Assembly: GCF_014898055.3 (NCBI RefSeq) | Contig: NW_023601212.1 | Location: 54,982,329 to 55,046,328 of the forward strand | Source of the DNA: Talpa occidentalis | Lineage: Eukaryota; Chordata; Mammalia; Eulipotyphla; Talpidae | Reading direction: 5' to 3' | DNA: 64,000 nt | Shown: positions 11,202 to 24,019 of the stretch, piece after piece | Layout of the letters: every line of letters starts with the position of its first letter | Numbering within the stretch: the first letter of the stretch is position 1 | The notes under the pieces: model-generated | Database searches by the model: none | What the model was told of the DNA's origin: nothing | Seen by the model: only the letters and a program-made list of their open reading frames with translations | Made by a program: the position numbers and the translations under genes

Positions 11202-12830
11202 CTTTAAGGATAATTTTGCAAGGTACAGAATTTTGTTTTTTTTCCCCTCCCTTAACATTTAAAATCTTTCTCTTCATCCTCTTCTTGTTCGCATGGGTCT
11301 GAGGAAATGCTGGGTGTAATTTTTATCTCTATTCCTTTATGGGTCAAGTATTTTCTTCTGCCTTCTTTGGGGATTTTTTTTTTTTTTTATTTTCAGTAGT
11401 TTGAAAATGATATGCCTAGATACATTTTTTTTTTTTTTTTAAATTTTGTACTCTAAACTTCCAGGATATGTGCTTTGGTATTTCACATTAATTTGGGGAA
11501 ATCATTAGTCAGTTTTTTCAAGATTTCTTCTGTTCCTTTCTTTCTTCTTCATCTGGTATTCCCATTACAAGCATGTTGCAACTTTTGCAGTTGTGAAGGG
11601 TCCTTGGTTATTCTCTTTTTCTCAGCTTTAACTAACACAATACCATGCAAATTTATGATGTACAATATGTTCATTCAATACATTTCATTAGCTAACATTT
11701 CTAACACAACATATTATCATTTCTTTGATGACTATTAATAAAGCATGTAGATCAGAAATTCTTTCACCAGCTGTGTCCAGTTTACTAATAGGCCTATCAA
11801 AGGCATTCTTCATTTCTGTTACACTGCTTTTTACCTCTAGTATTTCTTCTTTATTTTAGGGATTCCCATCTATCTGCTTACACTGTCCATCTGTTTTTGC
11901 ACGCTCTCTACTTGGTCCATTAGAGTCCTTAGCATATTAATAGTACTTGTTTTAAATTTACAGTTGATAATTCTAACATCTCTCATGTCTGGTTCTGATG
12001 TTTACTCCAAATTGTTGGGTTTTTTTTTTCTTTTGGTGTGTTTTGGAATTTCTCTCAATAGCTATACATGATGTATTGGGTAGAAAGGAAGTGCTATAAA
12101 TAGACCTTGGGTAATGTGGTGGTGAGATGTGGGACAAGGGGAAGGGAAGTATTCTACAGTCCTATGATTAGGTTTCAGTCTTTTAGTAAGACTCTACCTC
12201 TGAACTATGAACTTCAAAAAAGATTTTCAATTTTTCCATTATCTATTAGATGGGACAGGATGTCTAGTGCGACCTAAAATTGGGTATTTCCCTCTCCCAA
12301 GGTCAGTCTCTGGCTAACTACTTTCTCCTAAGGGCAGGCAGGCTTTGTTAGGAAGAAGAGTACTCTGGCATATTTCAAAAATGGTTCTTTTACCTTCCCT
12401 CTATAGGTGTCATTAGGGAATTTCTTTCTGGTATTTACTGTGGGAACCTGGTTAAGCTGTTGGAGGTAAATCTTACTTTACAGTGGGAGTTCTCCTGTGA
12501 CTAGGTACCCTTAGAAATTTTAACTCTCAAACTGAGCCTTCAGCAATTTATCAAGTGCAGTTCAGATTTTCCTACCTAGGTTTCCTACCTAGGCTTCTGC
12601 TTCTGAGTCTCAGTTCTGACAAGTCATGACTTTCCTGTATTTGTGTGTTGGTCTCTCCAAGCTTGGAAGCAGTGGTTTGTTCTTTGTCCTGTTCTTTCTT
12701 AAGGATTCAAAAAGAGCTGTACATTTTTGTCAGTTTTTACTTGCTATGAGAATAGAGTGGCAATTTCTAAGCCCTTTACATATGGAACCAGAAACTGGAA
12801 GTTCCCCTCAATACATTTTTGAATGATTGA
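11202..12830 (-). mobile_element. Old L1/HAL1-like sequence, antisense
   Basis: Continues the L1 block beyond the nested SINE. Stretches such as GATATGCCTAG, the CCTATCAAAGGCATTCTTCATTTCTGTTACA segment (11790-11821) and GTCCTATGATTAGGT resemble old L1/HAL1 internal sequence as I remember it. Not coding. Confidence 0.55.
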
Positions 12831-13839
12831 ATGAATGATGAAGAAAGGCTGAGAGTTGAACTCTTCCTAAGATAGGTTACAGCAACTCCCAAGTGTATTT
12901 ATTGTAATATTGTAGCTTTGCTAAAATTACATTTATAAATAAGGGTACAATGCTTTATATAGCATAAAAAATATTTACTATGGTAAATTTTTTAAGGCTG
13001 AATTTTAGAATCTGTAATAATGGAAAAGTATGGTGAAGATATATATTTACTCATGGAGCTATTAGGAAAAAATGAATAATACAGTAATCACTTCCTTTTT
13101 CACTCTTTGTTTCTGTATACTTTTGAAGGTCTAGGTCAAATTTTCTAAAGCCAGTTCACCTAATAGTCAATCCCTCATATACCAGATTACCTAAAATTTA
13201 ACCTCTTTTTTTCTGTTTATATGTATATTATCTAATTAGTATGGAGAAGATTTAAGAATGATTTTTTAACAAATTTACACATGAGGGCTCCCATTTATTT
13301 GTAATACTCCTAATATGTTCTATCATATTTGAAGTATTTAATAAGTCATGGATGTTATCTATTTTTGAACACTTAAGACTTTTAATTCAGTGTCTAATGT
13401 CTAAATGGAATGTTTTAGAACTCCACGTTCCTAACAACAAATAATTATCAACAGTATTAAAGTCATGATCAGTAACTTGTTAAGTAAGGTTGTCTTGATA
13501 CTATCACTAAAAACAAAAGACAGTATTATTTTGTACCTCATATTCCGATTACATCTTATGAATTAGAAATCTTTAATAATAAATCATATAGTTGATGATT
13601 GATTAACAAATCATCATTTATCAGGCCATTCATAGTTTTGGCTACATACAAATTTTGAAACATGGTTTTCATTATAGTAAGTGAAGCTCAAGAACAAAAA
13701 ATAACAAAAGATATCACAGAGTCACAGCTAATGTAAGAATGTTGTCTCTAAAGGAATTTAATTTCTCACATTGCATGGATTCTAAAGGATTCTTATCCAT
13801 TATAAGACTAGAATATTTGCAAGTCTCCTCCCATAATTC

Positions 13840-14040
13840 ACCTGCTATTCATTCTTCAAAATTCAACTCAGATGCCATCTCCTCCATAAAACCTTCCTGA
13901 CCTTTTCCACTGAGTAGGGCACTTCTCCTTAGACTATCATATAAAAGTTAATATTTCTATTAATTATAATTTTATAATTATAATTTTTGAACTTATTTTT
14001 CTTTTCCATTAGCTCATGTACTCCTAAGAGCTATAGAGAA
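13840..14040 (+). mobile_element. L2 fragment
   Basis: The segment with TTCAAAATTCAACTCAGATGCC and ACCTTCCTGACC has the typical wording of an L2 3' region. Confidence 0.6.
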
Positions 14041-14537
14041 AAAATTTCATGGTTCGTTATGGTTCTCACACTTAAAGCCAGTCATTAACATACATATATA
14101 AGGTGTTTAAAAATGAATAGATTTTATGATCACAGAATAAGCTTTTAAGATTTTTACTTACATTTCTCACATTATGATAATTTTATCTGTTTTCATATTT
14201 TTAATTTAGACTGCAAAGAATGTACAGATAAATATTAAATATAATCTGATGGTGAAATCAGCAGCATTTATAACTACATAAAGTTTTTATTTCATTTCCT
14301 TCTTTTGTTACTCTGCTTCCTTTATTTTAAACTTCTTGGTTGCAACCAAGAAGGTTAGAGCATTTAAAAAAATATTAAAAAAAAAAGATATTACTCTTCC
14401 CTACTTATGCAGAAACTTTGAGAAGTTAAAATCCTATTTGCTACAGTAATAACCTTACTTTTTAAAACATTATCTTAATTATAAAACTATGATTTTAACA
14501 AATAAAAAGACAAATGACAATGATTAAATATACTGTT

Positions 14538-14812
14538 TTGTTTTTTTTTTTTAAAGATTTATTTATTTATTTATACAAGTACTGGGTACAGTCAGAAGGA
14601 CAGGAGGGTGAGAGAATTCACCAGAGCCAGAGAGGGGAAAAGAACAGGCAGACTGACGAAATACACTGCAGAGGGGAGCAGTGGGCGCGGCAGGAGATGT
14701 CTGTCGTGCCATGTGGGACCCTCACCGGCGGCTGGGGATCGAACCAGCGCTGCAGAGGCTGCGGGCAGCTTCGCAGCCCAGCGCTCAACTGCTGCGCTAC
14801 CAGGGGAGGCCC
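14538..14812 (-). repeat. tRNA-derived SINE, GC-rich subfamily
   Basis: Reverse copy flanked by ATACTGTT at 14530-14537 and 14813-14820. The open frames across it are not genes. Confidence 0.9.
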
Positions 14813-15658
14813 ATACTGTTAAGGAGGTATTACTTATCCAAAACATTAACCAATTAAGAAAATGCCCTTTTAGAATCCCTGAGTCTTCATGTTCATTTCC
14901 TCTGGTGGAGAGATCAACCACTAACTGCATCATTTTCTTGGCTGGTTTTTAAGGAAAATACAAAGTTTATAAAATCCACTAGATATTTTGAAAGCCCAGG
15001 TGCCAAAGTAACTACATTTATTATAGACTTTGCTATTCCCAGAGATTTTTATGGAATGCATTGGTATAAAACGTATAGAAGTGTAAATTTCGCTTACTTT
15101 GTGTCTTGTTTGGAGACAAAGATATGAAGCTATCATAAATGAGACTACCATTCATCCTCTAAGAGTAGACAGAATTTTGTCTCCTGTCTTCTTGTGCTGC
15201 CAGTACAACCTTATATGGAGTACAGACAAGTATGTAACTATGTATTAGGCAAGTATGTAACTCTAAATTTACTTTTAGAACAAATGACAATTTATAGTCT
15301 TTATTCCTGCTACTGGTATAAATCAGAAATTGATAAACTTTTTCCAAAATGGGTCAATATTTTACATTTTCCAAGTCACATAAAGTCTGTCATATACATG
15401 ACATATATATACACACACACATACATATAGATCTCCTATATATACGTATATTAAAACTATGTAAAAATACTTTCTCAGCTCACAGGCTGTGTAAAACAGG
15501 ACTGTGGGTCAGATATTACTCAGAAGCTATAGCTTGCTGAAACCTGGTGTAGACACCATTAAGAATAGTATATTTAAAACTGTTCGATGCCAATGCTATT
15601 TTTGAGAACACCATCAGATTGGGGCAATAGGGAACAAAGAGTAAAGAACAATTTGGGG

Positions 15659-15825
15659 GTGAAGCAGACCTCTCCTGCCTCACCAGCTGCTCCCCTCAGC
15701 AGTGTATTTCAGTCAGTCTGCCTGTTCTGTTCCCCACTCTGTCTCTGGTGAATCCTCTCACCCTCCTGCACATCTGGCCTGTACCCCGGTTCTTGTATAA
15801 ATAAATAAATCTTAAAAAAAAAAAA
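15659..15825 (+). repeat. 5'-truncated SINE
   Basis: Lacks the tRNA-like head and starts in the middle of the body (GAAGCAGACCTCTCCTG). It ends in an A-tail and has a perfect 16-bp duplication, AAAGAACAATTTGGGG, at 15643-15658 and 15826-15841. It therefore inserted already truncated. Confidence 0.9.
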
Positions 15826-16730
15826 AAAGAACAATTTGGGGACGTCACTAATATTTCCATGAAGTCATTTTATATATTCCAAGTTGTACCAACATTACTG
15901 TAAATAGAATCAGAAGGAGACATTCTCTACATTAATCTCACAGATATCTTCTTAAAACTGGAAAGCATGTTTTTTACTCTTAGTTTTATAACCATAATTA
16001 TAAAAATGATTTCTAAATCTAGCATAGAAAGTAAAACTGCCAAATTCAGATAAAAATACATGATAAATTATATACTGCAGGGTCATTCTTAGCACCCAGC
16101 CAACTACACATTCTGAAGTCTCTGAAGAAATTATTCTAAGCTTAAGTAAAAGATGAATTTAATAAAGGAAGTTGAAACTACTGATGAAAAAAATGAAGCT
16201 TCCTTCTTTTTGACTCATCTCCAAAGTTTGAAAAAAATTTAACTTAAAACTAAATCCAACCATAATCAACATACGTTCACTTAAAGCCTATCTTTAGAAT
16301 ATGTCACTCTACACACCAAGGAAAACACTCAAATTTAAACTAGTTACACAAACATGGCAAAGGACATTGGACTTACTCGTGGACTAATTATTATTGATTC
16401 ACTTTCTAAGAAAGAAAAAACCTTGTTTGGTAAATTGATATCACCTTTCTCTGAATAGTATGAATTTAACAGAAGCTAGTAAAAGCTAAAATGTATAAAT
16501 GTATTATAGCCTTAGATGAATTTAAACAATAACATAAAAAAGATAATTTCAGAGAGAATAAAAACCAAAGCTATTATGAAAGGTCAATGGTTATAGGGAC
16601 AGTGTCCTATATATCAGAGATAATGAACAAAGTAATATTCTCAAGTCAGTCACCAAACATGTACGCTCTGGAATTTAAGAGATACCTGGAACTCTCAAAG
16701 AGAACCTATAAGAATTAGAGATAAGCTAAC

Positions 16731-16775
16731 CTAATTCACTCATTTTAGTATTTCCATTTGTTTTGTGTGCCGAAT
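16731..16775 (-). CDS. TOR1AIP1: TOR1AIP1 candidate cassette exon (15 codons)
   Basis: A 45-base open segment with a good acceptor (pyrimidine-rich tract then TTGCAG) and a weaker donor (TTAG|GTTAGC). It fits phase 1 on both sides, and reading through the donor meets a TAG stop at once. It encodes DSAHKTNGNTKMSEL. The human LAP1 sequence I remember passes directly from the exon 3 to the exon 5 segment without this block. It is therefore either an alternatively used cassette, a lineage-specific exon or a pseudo-exon. Its coding status is inference. Confidence 0.42.
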
Positions 16776-17708
16776 CTGCAAGAGAGATAGCGAGACATGA
16801 TTAGATCTAAAAAGGAAATGCATCATATGGTTTTTTAACCCAGGTTTGTCAACCATAACAGACCTTCATCATTTTAAAGGACAGTCATTTACTTGAAAGG
16901 ACACTCATCTATCAAAAAAATTTTAACATAATTCTCAAAGAATATAATTGAGGAGGAGTAGAAACCTACTATGAAGACAAATAAGCTTCATTATTTAGTT
17001 CGTAGGATAAAGCATCCTTATGTACTAAAAATCTCTGAAAATGTACCGTAGGAGCACATTGCATAGAATGGCTTTACTGATTTATTTCATAGTCATGAAA
17101 TCAATTTGAAGGGAATACTTTATGTTTTAGTCAAAAAGAAATGTAAATGAGGCAGGGAAACTATATAGTACTGAGTCACAAAGACTCTGAGTCTTGAGTT
17201 TTTTATTAGCACTATACTAGGAAGAATAAAAAGCCTGACTCTAGTTCAAAATCATCATGCTAAAGAAAAATTAAAAAGTAAAATCAAATCATGTTAACAA
17301 AAAAAAAAAAAATCACCGCAACACATAAATCTCTTTAAAAAATAAGGAAGCCTTTATATGCTTATGTGGAAAGAACATATGCATTAAATAACATACAAAA
17401 GGAAGGTACAGAAAAGTGTATTTATCAGGCTAAAATTTGTCTTAAAAAGGAAGAAACATAATTTATACAGATATTTCCATGAAATATCTCTGGAAAAATG
17501 CTTTAGAAGCTGACAAAATTGGTTGCCTCTAGTGAGGATACGGGGTGAGTAGAGGCAGGGAGCGTTTCCATTGTAAGTGTGTGTGTGTGTATAAAAATAC
17601 ATATATTAACTTTTGAATTTTGAACCATATGAGTACATGTACTACCCTGTTAAAAATGAAATTGTATTTATATAAACATTAAATCCATAGACAAAAACAA
17701 TCTCTTAC

Positions 17709-17774
17709 CAGATCTGTTTCTTTTTATAGGGGGCCTACGGAGGTCACGCATAGTATCTTCATCTTTACTCGCCA
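17709..17774 (-). CDS. TOR1AIP1: TOR1AIP1 coding exon 3
   Basis: A 66-base exon, phase 1 to phase 1, with acceptor TATTAG and donor TCTG|GTAAGA. It encodes VASKDEDTMRDLRRPPIKRN followed by RS. The LRRPP core matches the human LAP1 sequence PVSEDLVIRLRRPPLR. The identity is clear even though the flanking residues are diverged. Confidence 0.85.
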
Positions 17775-18940
17775 CTAATACAGAAAGACAGACCATTGAA
17801 AAATATATAAAATGTCAAACATACTAGATTTATTACACAATCACCTATTCATTCAACAAAGGTTTTCTGAGCTTTCCTTTATGCTAGGTGTGGGAATACA
17901 ATAGTGATCTAGAGACAAGTTTTTTGCCATAAAAAATTTATGGCCTTAATGCAAAAAGTTGCGATTTGTTTCAGTAGATCGTACTTGTATAAAAGGAAAA
18001 GAATACCAAATTAAACGCCTCTAAATTTCTTAACTAAGACCCAAAATCTGTACTTAGCACTAACTCAGTTGGCTACTCCATTTGTTGCTTACCTTCTTTG
18101 TGGGTTATTTATGGCATATTATAATTTTAGAATTAACTTTCTGAGTATTCATTCAGTTCCTCCAAGTAGTCAATCTTGTATGTGTTTGAGAAATGTAAAC
18201 TCTAATTTAAAAAAAAAAAACAGAATTCTAGCTAGGACTTGTTTCAGACTGTCTATGGTACAACTGGGTATGCCAATGCCACTACATAAAATGTTATCAT
18301 TAACCTAGAGGCTAAAGGAGCCTCACAAAAAATAACCTAATATCCAGCCTATATTCAACGTTGAATTACATTGTTTTGTTTCATTGGTCTTTACAAAAAA
18401 AGCATTATGTTTGACTCTGTATGTGGTAATTACCACATCCTAGACTATCAATGGCCCCCGCCATAACACTGACTTCCTATGTTTGTTCTAACAAAACTGA
18501 TTTAACCCAATTTTCCTTTTATAGTAACTAGAAAAGAAATCTTGAAAACACAGGCATTCAATGGTTCAAAAAATAGCTTATTTAGCCTTGCTATTATGCA
18601 TCATAAGACAGAGATGTTGAAAAATGATCCTATTGATTTTATACAGCTCAAAAAGGCAGAATTAAGTTGATGAAAAGTCACAACAAAGTAGTTTTTACAT
18701 ATTAAAAAAAATTACTAGAGTTCCCTTTGAAACAAAATAGTGAGAGAATCATTTTCATGTCACTGAATGTGGTCAAGCAATGGCTGAATGGATGATAAAG
18801 GTACACCACATACTCTAAGCAACTCTGAGTAGATGTCCTTCCTAAGTCTTCTAGCTCTAAGATTCTATGAAATACCTATCTCAGTTGCTAGTGTTTCACA
18901 CATTAGGTATTTACAACTTAGTTTTAAAAGTTAATCTTTG

Positions 18941-19221
18941 GGGGCCTCCCTGTTGGCACATGGGTTAAAGTTTCAGCATTATCAAGCTATCACCAGCCTC
19001 TGCAGCATGAATTTGATCCCCAGCCAGGGAGCTGGCCCTCATGGCGCAGCAGACCTCTCCTGTCTCGCCTACTGCTCCCCTAAGCAGTGTTTCAGTCAAT
19101 CCGCCTGTTCTGCTCCCTACTCCTCTCTGGTGAATCCTCTCACCCTCCTCCCCAAACCTCTGGCCAACATCCCAGTTCTTGTGTGCATTAAAAAAAAAAA
19201 AAAAAAAAAAACCTTTAAAAA
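18941..19221 (+). repeat. tRNA-derived SINE
   Basis: Forward, diverged copy. Target duplications AAAGTTAATCTTTG (18927-18940) and AAAGTCAATCTTTG (19222-19235) flank it. Confidence 0.9.
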
Positions 19222-19419
19222 AAAGTCAATCTTTGTACATGTGATAATAAAAGCACAATATAACTTACCATTTTACTTCCATTATTATAACTACCGTTCT
19301 CTTTTTCTCCTCTCTGCTACCACCCTTTTGAGGTTTAATTAAAACCTAAAGCTCAACTGAATCTATAAACATCATTTACTATTTCAGTCCCCATCTTTTC
19401 ATTTAAAAAGCATTTCTTG

Positions 19420-19661
19420 GGCCTCCCTAGTGGCCTAGGGGTTAAGTCTCAGTGCTACCACTGTGATAGCCTGAGTTCAATCCTTGCCAGGGAGCTAACA
19501 ACACATATGGCACAGCAGACCTTTCCTGTCTCGTCCACTGCTCCCTTTAGCAGTAATCTGCTCCCCACACTCTCTCTTTGGTGAACCCTCTCACCCCCGG
19601 CACCTCTGGCCTACATCCCAGTTCTTCTATGAAAAATTAAATAAAATCTTAAAAAAAAAAG
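19420..19661 (+). repeat. tRNA-derived SINE
   Basis: Forward, diverged copy with small deletions, flanked by AAGCATTTCTTG and AAACATCTCTTG. Confidence 0.85.
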
Positions 19662-19799
19662 AAACATCTCTTGTATGTGTTATTATATACCCAGCTGATA
19701 TAAAATACCCAAGAAGGCAGTACCACAGAGAGAAATTAAAGAATAAAATAACAAGACCCTTCTTTCAAAGCAATTTCTTCCCCTAGTCCATTTTCATTC

Positions 19800-19885
19800 A
19801 CCACTTTACACCAGCATCTAGCATGAGGACTGGCAAAAAGCAGGTGTTCAATAAATATCTGGTGAATGAATGAAATAACTACAGT
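19800..19885 (+). mobile_element. L2 3' end fragment
   Basis: Contains CAGGTGTTCAATAAATATCT followed by GGTGAATGAATGAA, the usual L2 terminus. Confidence 0.6.
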
Positions 19886-20430
19886 AGCTAAAGAATAAAA
19901 TGCTCATGACAAACTAATAGGCATTTAAAAACACCCGTGATTTAGTTAGAAATCACCACTGTCAGAACAAAAATATTTACTTACTCCTTGAAAAACTCAT
20001 TGAAATTTTACTCAATATATTTTTAGATTATAAAATTCATATTGTTATTTTCAGAAAGGAATGAGTCTGGCCATTGAAGAATAGCAGCTATATATGTATA
20101 TATTAACTGAACTGATTGACCTGAATGGCTATTTTAATGTGAAAATAACTCAGTTCTGGAACTTCAAACAATAAGAAAAGTTCTAACTGTATCACTGTCC
20201 TAAACTAATTAACATTTATCGTGCCTTCCAAAAACAGAATGACAGATGACAAAGATGTCTTCATTAGGTTGCTTAGAAGGTGGCCTCTTGGTTTAGATTT
20301 TTATTCTTAAGGATAGTTTTGGATAAATTTTTCTCAAAACACACCCAGTAGTCCTATATACAATTACAGGTTTTTCCTGTTTTCTGAAAATAGAACTTCC
20401 CTATCTGGTGTGATGGATGTGCTAGATTGT

Positions 20431-20453
20431 TTTTTTTTTTTTTTTTTTTTGGG
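20431..20453 (-). repeat. Homopolymer T tract with G run
   Basis: A run of more than 20 T followed by six G. No retroposon body is recognisable next to it. Confidence 0.6.
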
Positions 20454-22234
20454 GGGAGGTAATGGGAATGCTATTACCATTAATTTAATGGTAAAAATTT
20501 ATTAATTTAATGGAAAAATTTTTGCGCATTCCCAGATGCAAAAAATTACCTTCCAAATCATATCAAATGGGAACATTCTACTTTCAGATAGTATATATCA
20601 CTATTTTGAATGACAAAAATAAACAGAAAGCCTATGCTTCTACGAGAATGGTAGAAATCTTCCATCAAAGTGACTTCTCGTTAAATAACTGCTAGACAGA
20701 CTGTACAAGTATTTATTTTACAATTCCCTAAATTCTTTCTTCTTTCACAAAGAGGCTGAGATGGGAACATGTGAAATGCTGGATACAGAATGACTTTTAA
20801 AAGCACCTTTTAGAGTTAGAGAACCAATTATCTTAAATCTCTTTAAGATCACATACCTCTATTTCTAATAATTGTATATTATACGCAGTGTGCAATTGAT
20901 ATATTCCAGATAACCTGTGCATGGGTTCCATCAAGCTATCATCTATATAGGGCAATGTTGTATCTTTTCCATTTTTGGCTGTAAGATTCTTCAGAAAAAG
21001 ACAGACCTGCTTAATCAAAGTTTAATACATTTCACATTTCTTATTAAATGCCATAAGGGAAAAAATTACTTAAAGTCTGTATGCTTTACTGTGATTTTGT
21101 ATGTACTATATCACTTCTGCAGAAGCCTTGTCAGTTAAGCAGGGAAAATCATATAGATAAAGGTCTTTGGCTTAAAGTGGGTGTGTAACTCAACCAAGGT
21201 CCAGGGCTCTTTCCATGACACTATGCAGTCATGTACCTCTTAGCAGTCCTTAATTATAGGCCTAATGTGAACAAAGACTACTCAAGACATCCTATTACAT
21301 AATGGTCTTATCATATAATAGATTGTTGTGACTGGTGCTCAATAATCATAATTATATCAATTTATTTAACTTCAAAATTTCTATAACTTTATCCCAGGTT
21401 TAAAAAATGAGAACCTTTTGGTTTTCAGGGTATAAATCACATGTAATTAAAACTACTGTAAATAAAATTTCAAGATTTTTTTTAAATCACCTGGAAAATC
21501 TGATTTTAGCAACTATTATTCCAAGCATTTTCCTAAGATAGTTTATAATCTTAACATAGTGATACACTATTTAAAGAAGTAAGCGGGAGGTTTGTGTTTA
21601 TTTGATACTGAACTTGAACAGAGAGATTTTATTCTAAATTGAGGATAGAATAGTTCTAATTATGAAGCATGATCTTATTAGAAGCAATACATAAGGAAAT
21701 AAATTAGGATATGGGTTAAAAAAGCCAGGGATGATCAGTTGCAATAGCTATAATTTATTGTGAGGTTTTCCTAATATTCAAGAAAAGCAAACTGAAAATA
21801 AATGGAACTAAGACTAAAGAGCCCTATGCATTAATCACAAAACTTAATCTTTTCTAGGCTTTTCAAACTAGTTTAAACATTTTTAAAACCTTAAGTATAC
21901 AAATATAGTCTATTTCTATGTAACATTGATGAAAAGATTTAATATCTTTAATCTTCAATATCTTTGAATTTGAATGCATCATATAATCTAATCAAAAACA
22001 CATTCATTTTAATTGGCAGCATTTCTTCCTTTTATTAATAGTTGGCACACAAAGCAACAGTGGTATATCTTACATCTTAGATTTGGTGACATGTAGTATT
22101 AAACTGATGACTGACCATATTGTGTCATGATTTTACTTTGCAGATCATTTAATCTATTTTAAATAGAAGGTAATGTGATGTATTCATTCAACATTTAAAA
22201 CTTTACTGAGTAGTAATCACATGGGAGAGTTAGT

Positions 22235-22445
22235 GAGGTACTTGAGAGAAAAATCAAAGCACTCTGGAGAAAAAATAACTAGGTCTCAATTTTGGCCTAC
22301 TCATCTACTGCATGATATTAGGGAAAATCTTAGCCACTCTAAGCTTTCTCTTCTATATCATGGGCATAATATCTATTTTGCATAGTTATGTGAATTAACA
22401 AAGTGGCTAGTACTTAGTAAATACTCAAGTATCTGCCCCAGTCTC
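22235..22445 (+). mobile_element. MIR fragment
   Basis: Order and wording match MIR: an ACTCTGGA region, a Ser/Thr-like TTAGGGAAAATCTTAGCC, a TATGTGAATTAACAAAG block and an end of the CTTAGTAAATACTCAA type. Confidence 0.6.
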
Positions 22446-22623
22446 CACGTTCCCCCTACCTTTTTTTTCTTGACACAAGCCTGTATTGCTTAATTCAATA
22501 AACAACCTATAAAGAAGTTTCACTAAAACTCTGAGTGAGGTATGATTTGGGACCCTTTAGGAATCAGGCTATTATTTTAAAGTCTGTACATAAAAAAGTT
22601 GTCAGGAAAGGAAAACAACAAAC

Positions 22624-22704
22624 CTGAGATATCTTGTGTTCTGCTGGTTTTCTTTGAGACCATGTTGCTGAAAACAGTTTGTGACGATAACAATGGTTCA
22701 TCCT
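22624..22704 (-). CDS. TOR1AIP1: TOR1AIP1 coding exon 2
   Basis: An 81-base exon bounded by a CTTTAG acceptor and a CTCAG|GTTTGT donor, phase 1 on both sides. With the base carried from exon 1 it reads EDEPLLSSQTVFSNMVSKKT and then SRTQDIS. This corresponds to the human LAP1 segment beginning EDEASSQTDLSQTISKKT. Splicing from exon 1 gives HFSE-EDE, matching the human SSEEDE junction. The segment is part of the acidic, Ser-rich nucleoplasmic domain. Confidence 0.85.
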
Positions 22705-24019
22705 CTAAAGAATAAACAAGATAATTATCAACATTCAGAACATGTGCTCTGTGTAGGGATTATATGTATTAACAGACTAAGCAGAAATGCAAGTAATTCA
22801 TTTTCTTAAAATATATAATTAAGTTTATCAAAATTTAGGGATTCAACCAGTTAGAACTACTCTTGACAATATAAAATTTAATTATACAACACTGATACAT
22901 TGCAACCAAAGCAAATTACTTTTGGAAAATTTAAAAGATGAGCTAAAGCATCATAAATATGGAATACAACAGTGAAAAACAGTTCGATCTTATAGATTTA
23001 CCAAAATAGAGGCAATCCTTCATGTGCTTAAAAATATAGAACCACAGTAGGTTCTGTGGAAGAGCCAAAACAACGCAACGTATTTATCGCCTACTATGTG
23101 CAAAGCCATCTCTGAGATACAGAAATATCACACGGCTTTTCAAATATATATGTAGACAAGACTTTTGTCTTCAGGAAGTTAATAATCTATAAGAGAAATA
23201 AAACTAAGGTATACATGGGCTAAACTGTCTTGAGTTGTTCCATGGAACAGTAACTTACATTATCCGTAGAAATATAAAGTCTCTAAAATCAACACATCTT
23301 CAACTCTATCATCAGGTAAACTTGTAGCTTATTATTATGCTCTAAATTTAATATCTTCTTTATATCCATCAATGGTCTATCACCAGCCATGTAAATCCAC
23401 TGTGATCACACGTCCTGACTTTTATCTCATAGATGCCTTGCGTGGGGCTAACACGAATGTCACCTGTAACTCGGTGTTAGATGTGGGGGGCAGGGTAGGT
23501 GAAGATGGGTTAAGGGAGTTCAACTGTGTCGTTCTAAAACTACACACATACTTTGTAGGCATCCTTTTGGTTCATTTTGAGGACAATTAATAGTCTTGCT
23601 TTGTCAGGCTCCTTAACAATGAGGTTACACTGCGGGCCTCCAACGTGGGGAATTTTTGGTAGAGACCAACACACACGACAAAGAGCGATCAGCTCCAGTT
23701 TATGAGGCATTGAGGAGCCTCAAGTTTAGACTAACTGACCTACACCACCCGCTGCAAGCACAAGAGTGGGGTGTCCAGTCAATCATCAACTACGCTAATC
23801 CTCCCAACGCTCACAGCATTTCCTCTTCTCTCCCCACAGGGTGCTGATGGGAAAGGACTGGTACAGCCATCCTGAGAGTCAAACCATGAATTGGAAATGG
23901 CTTTGGTACAAAAATAGGTCGCATGGGTGGGAACCAAAAAGAAACCGAGCCCGGGCCCTGATTGCCGTCCCCCCATAAAGGCCTGCAGAAAGAGGTAATC
24001 CCTGATCCCCCCTAAACTG

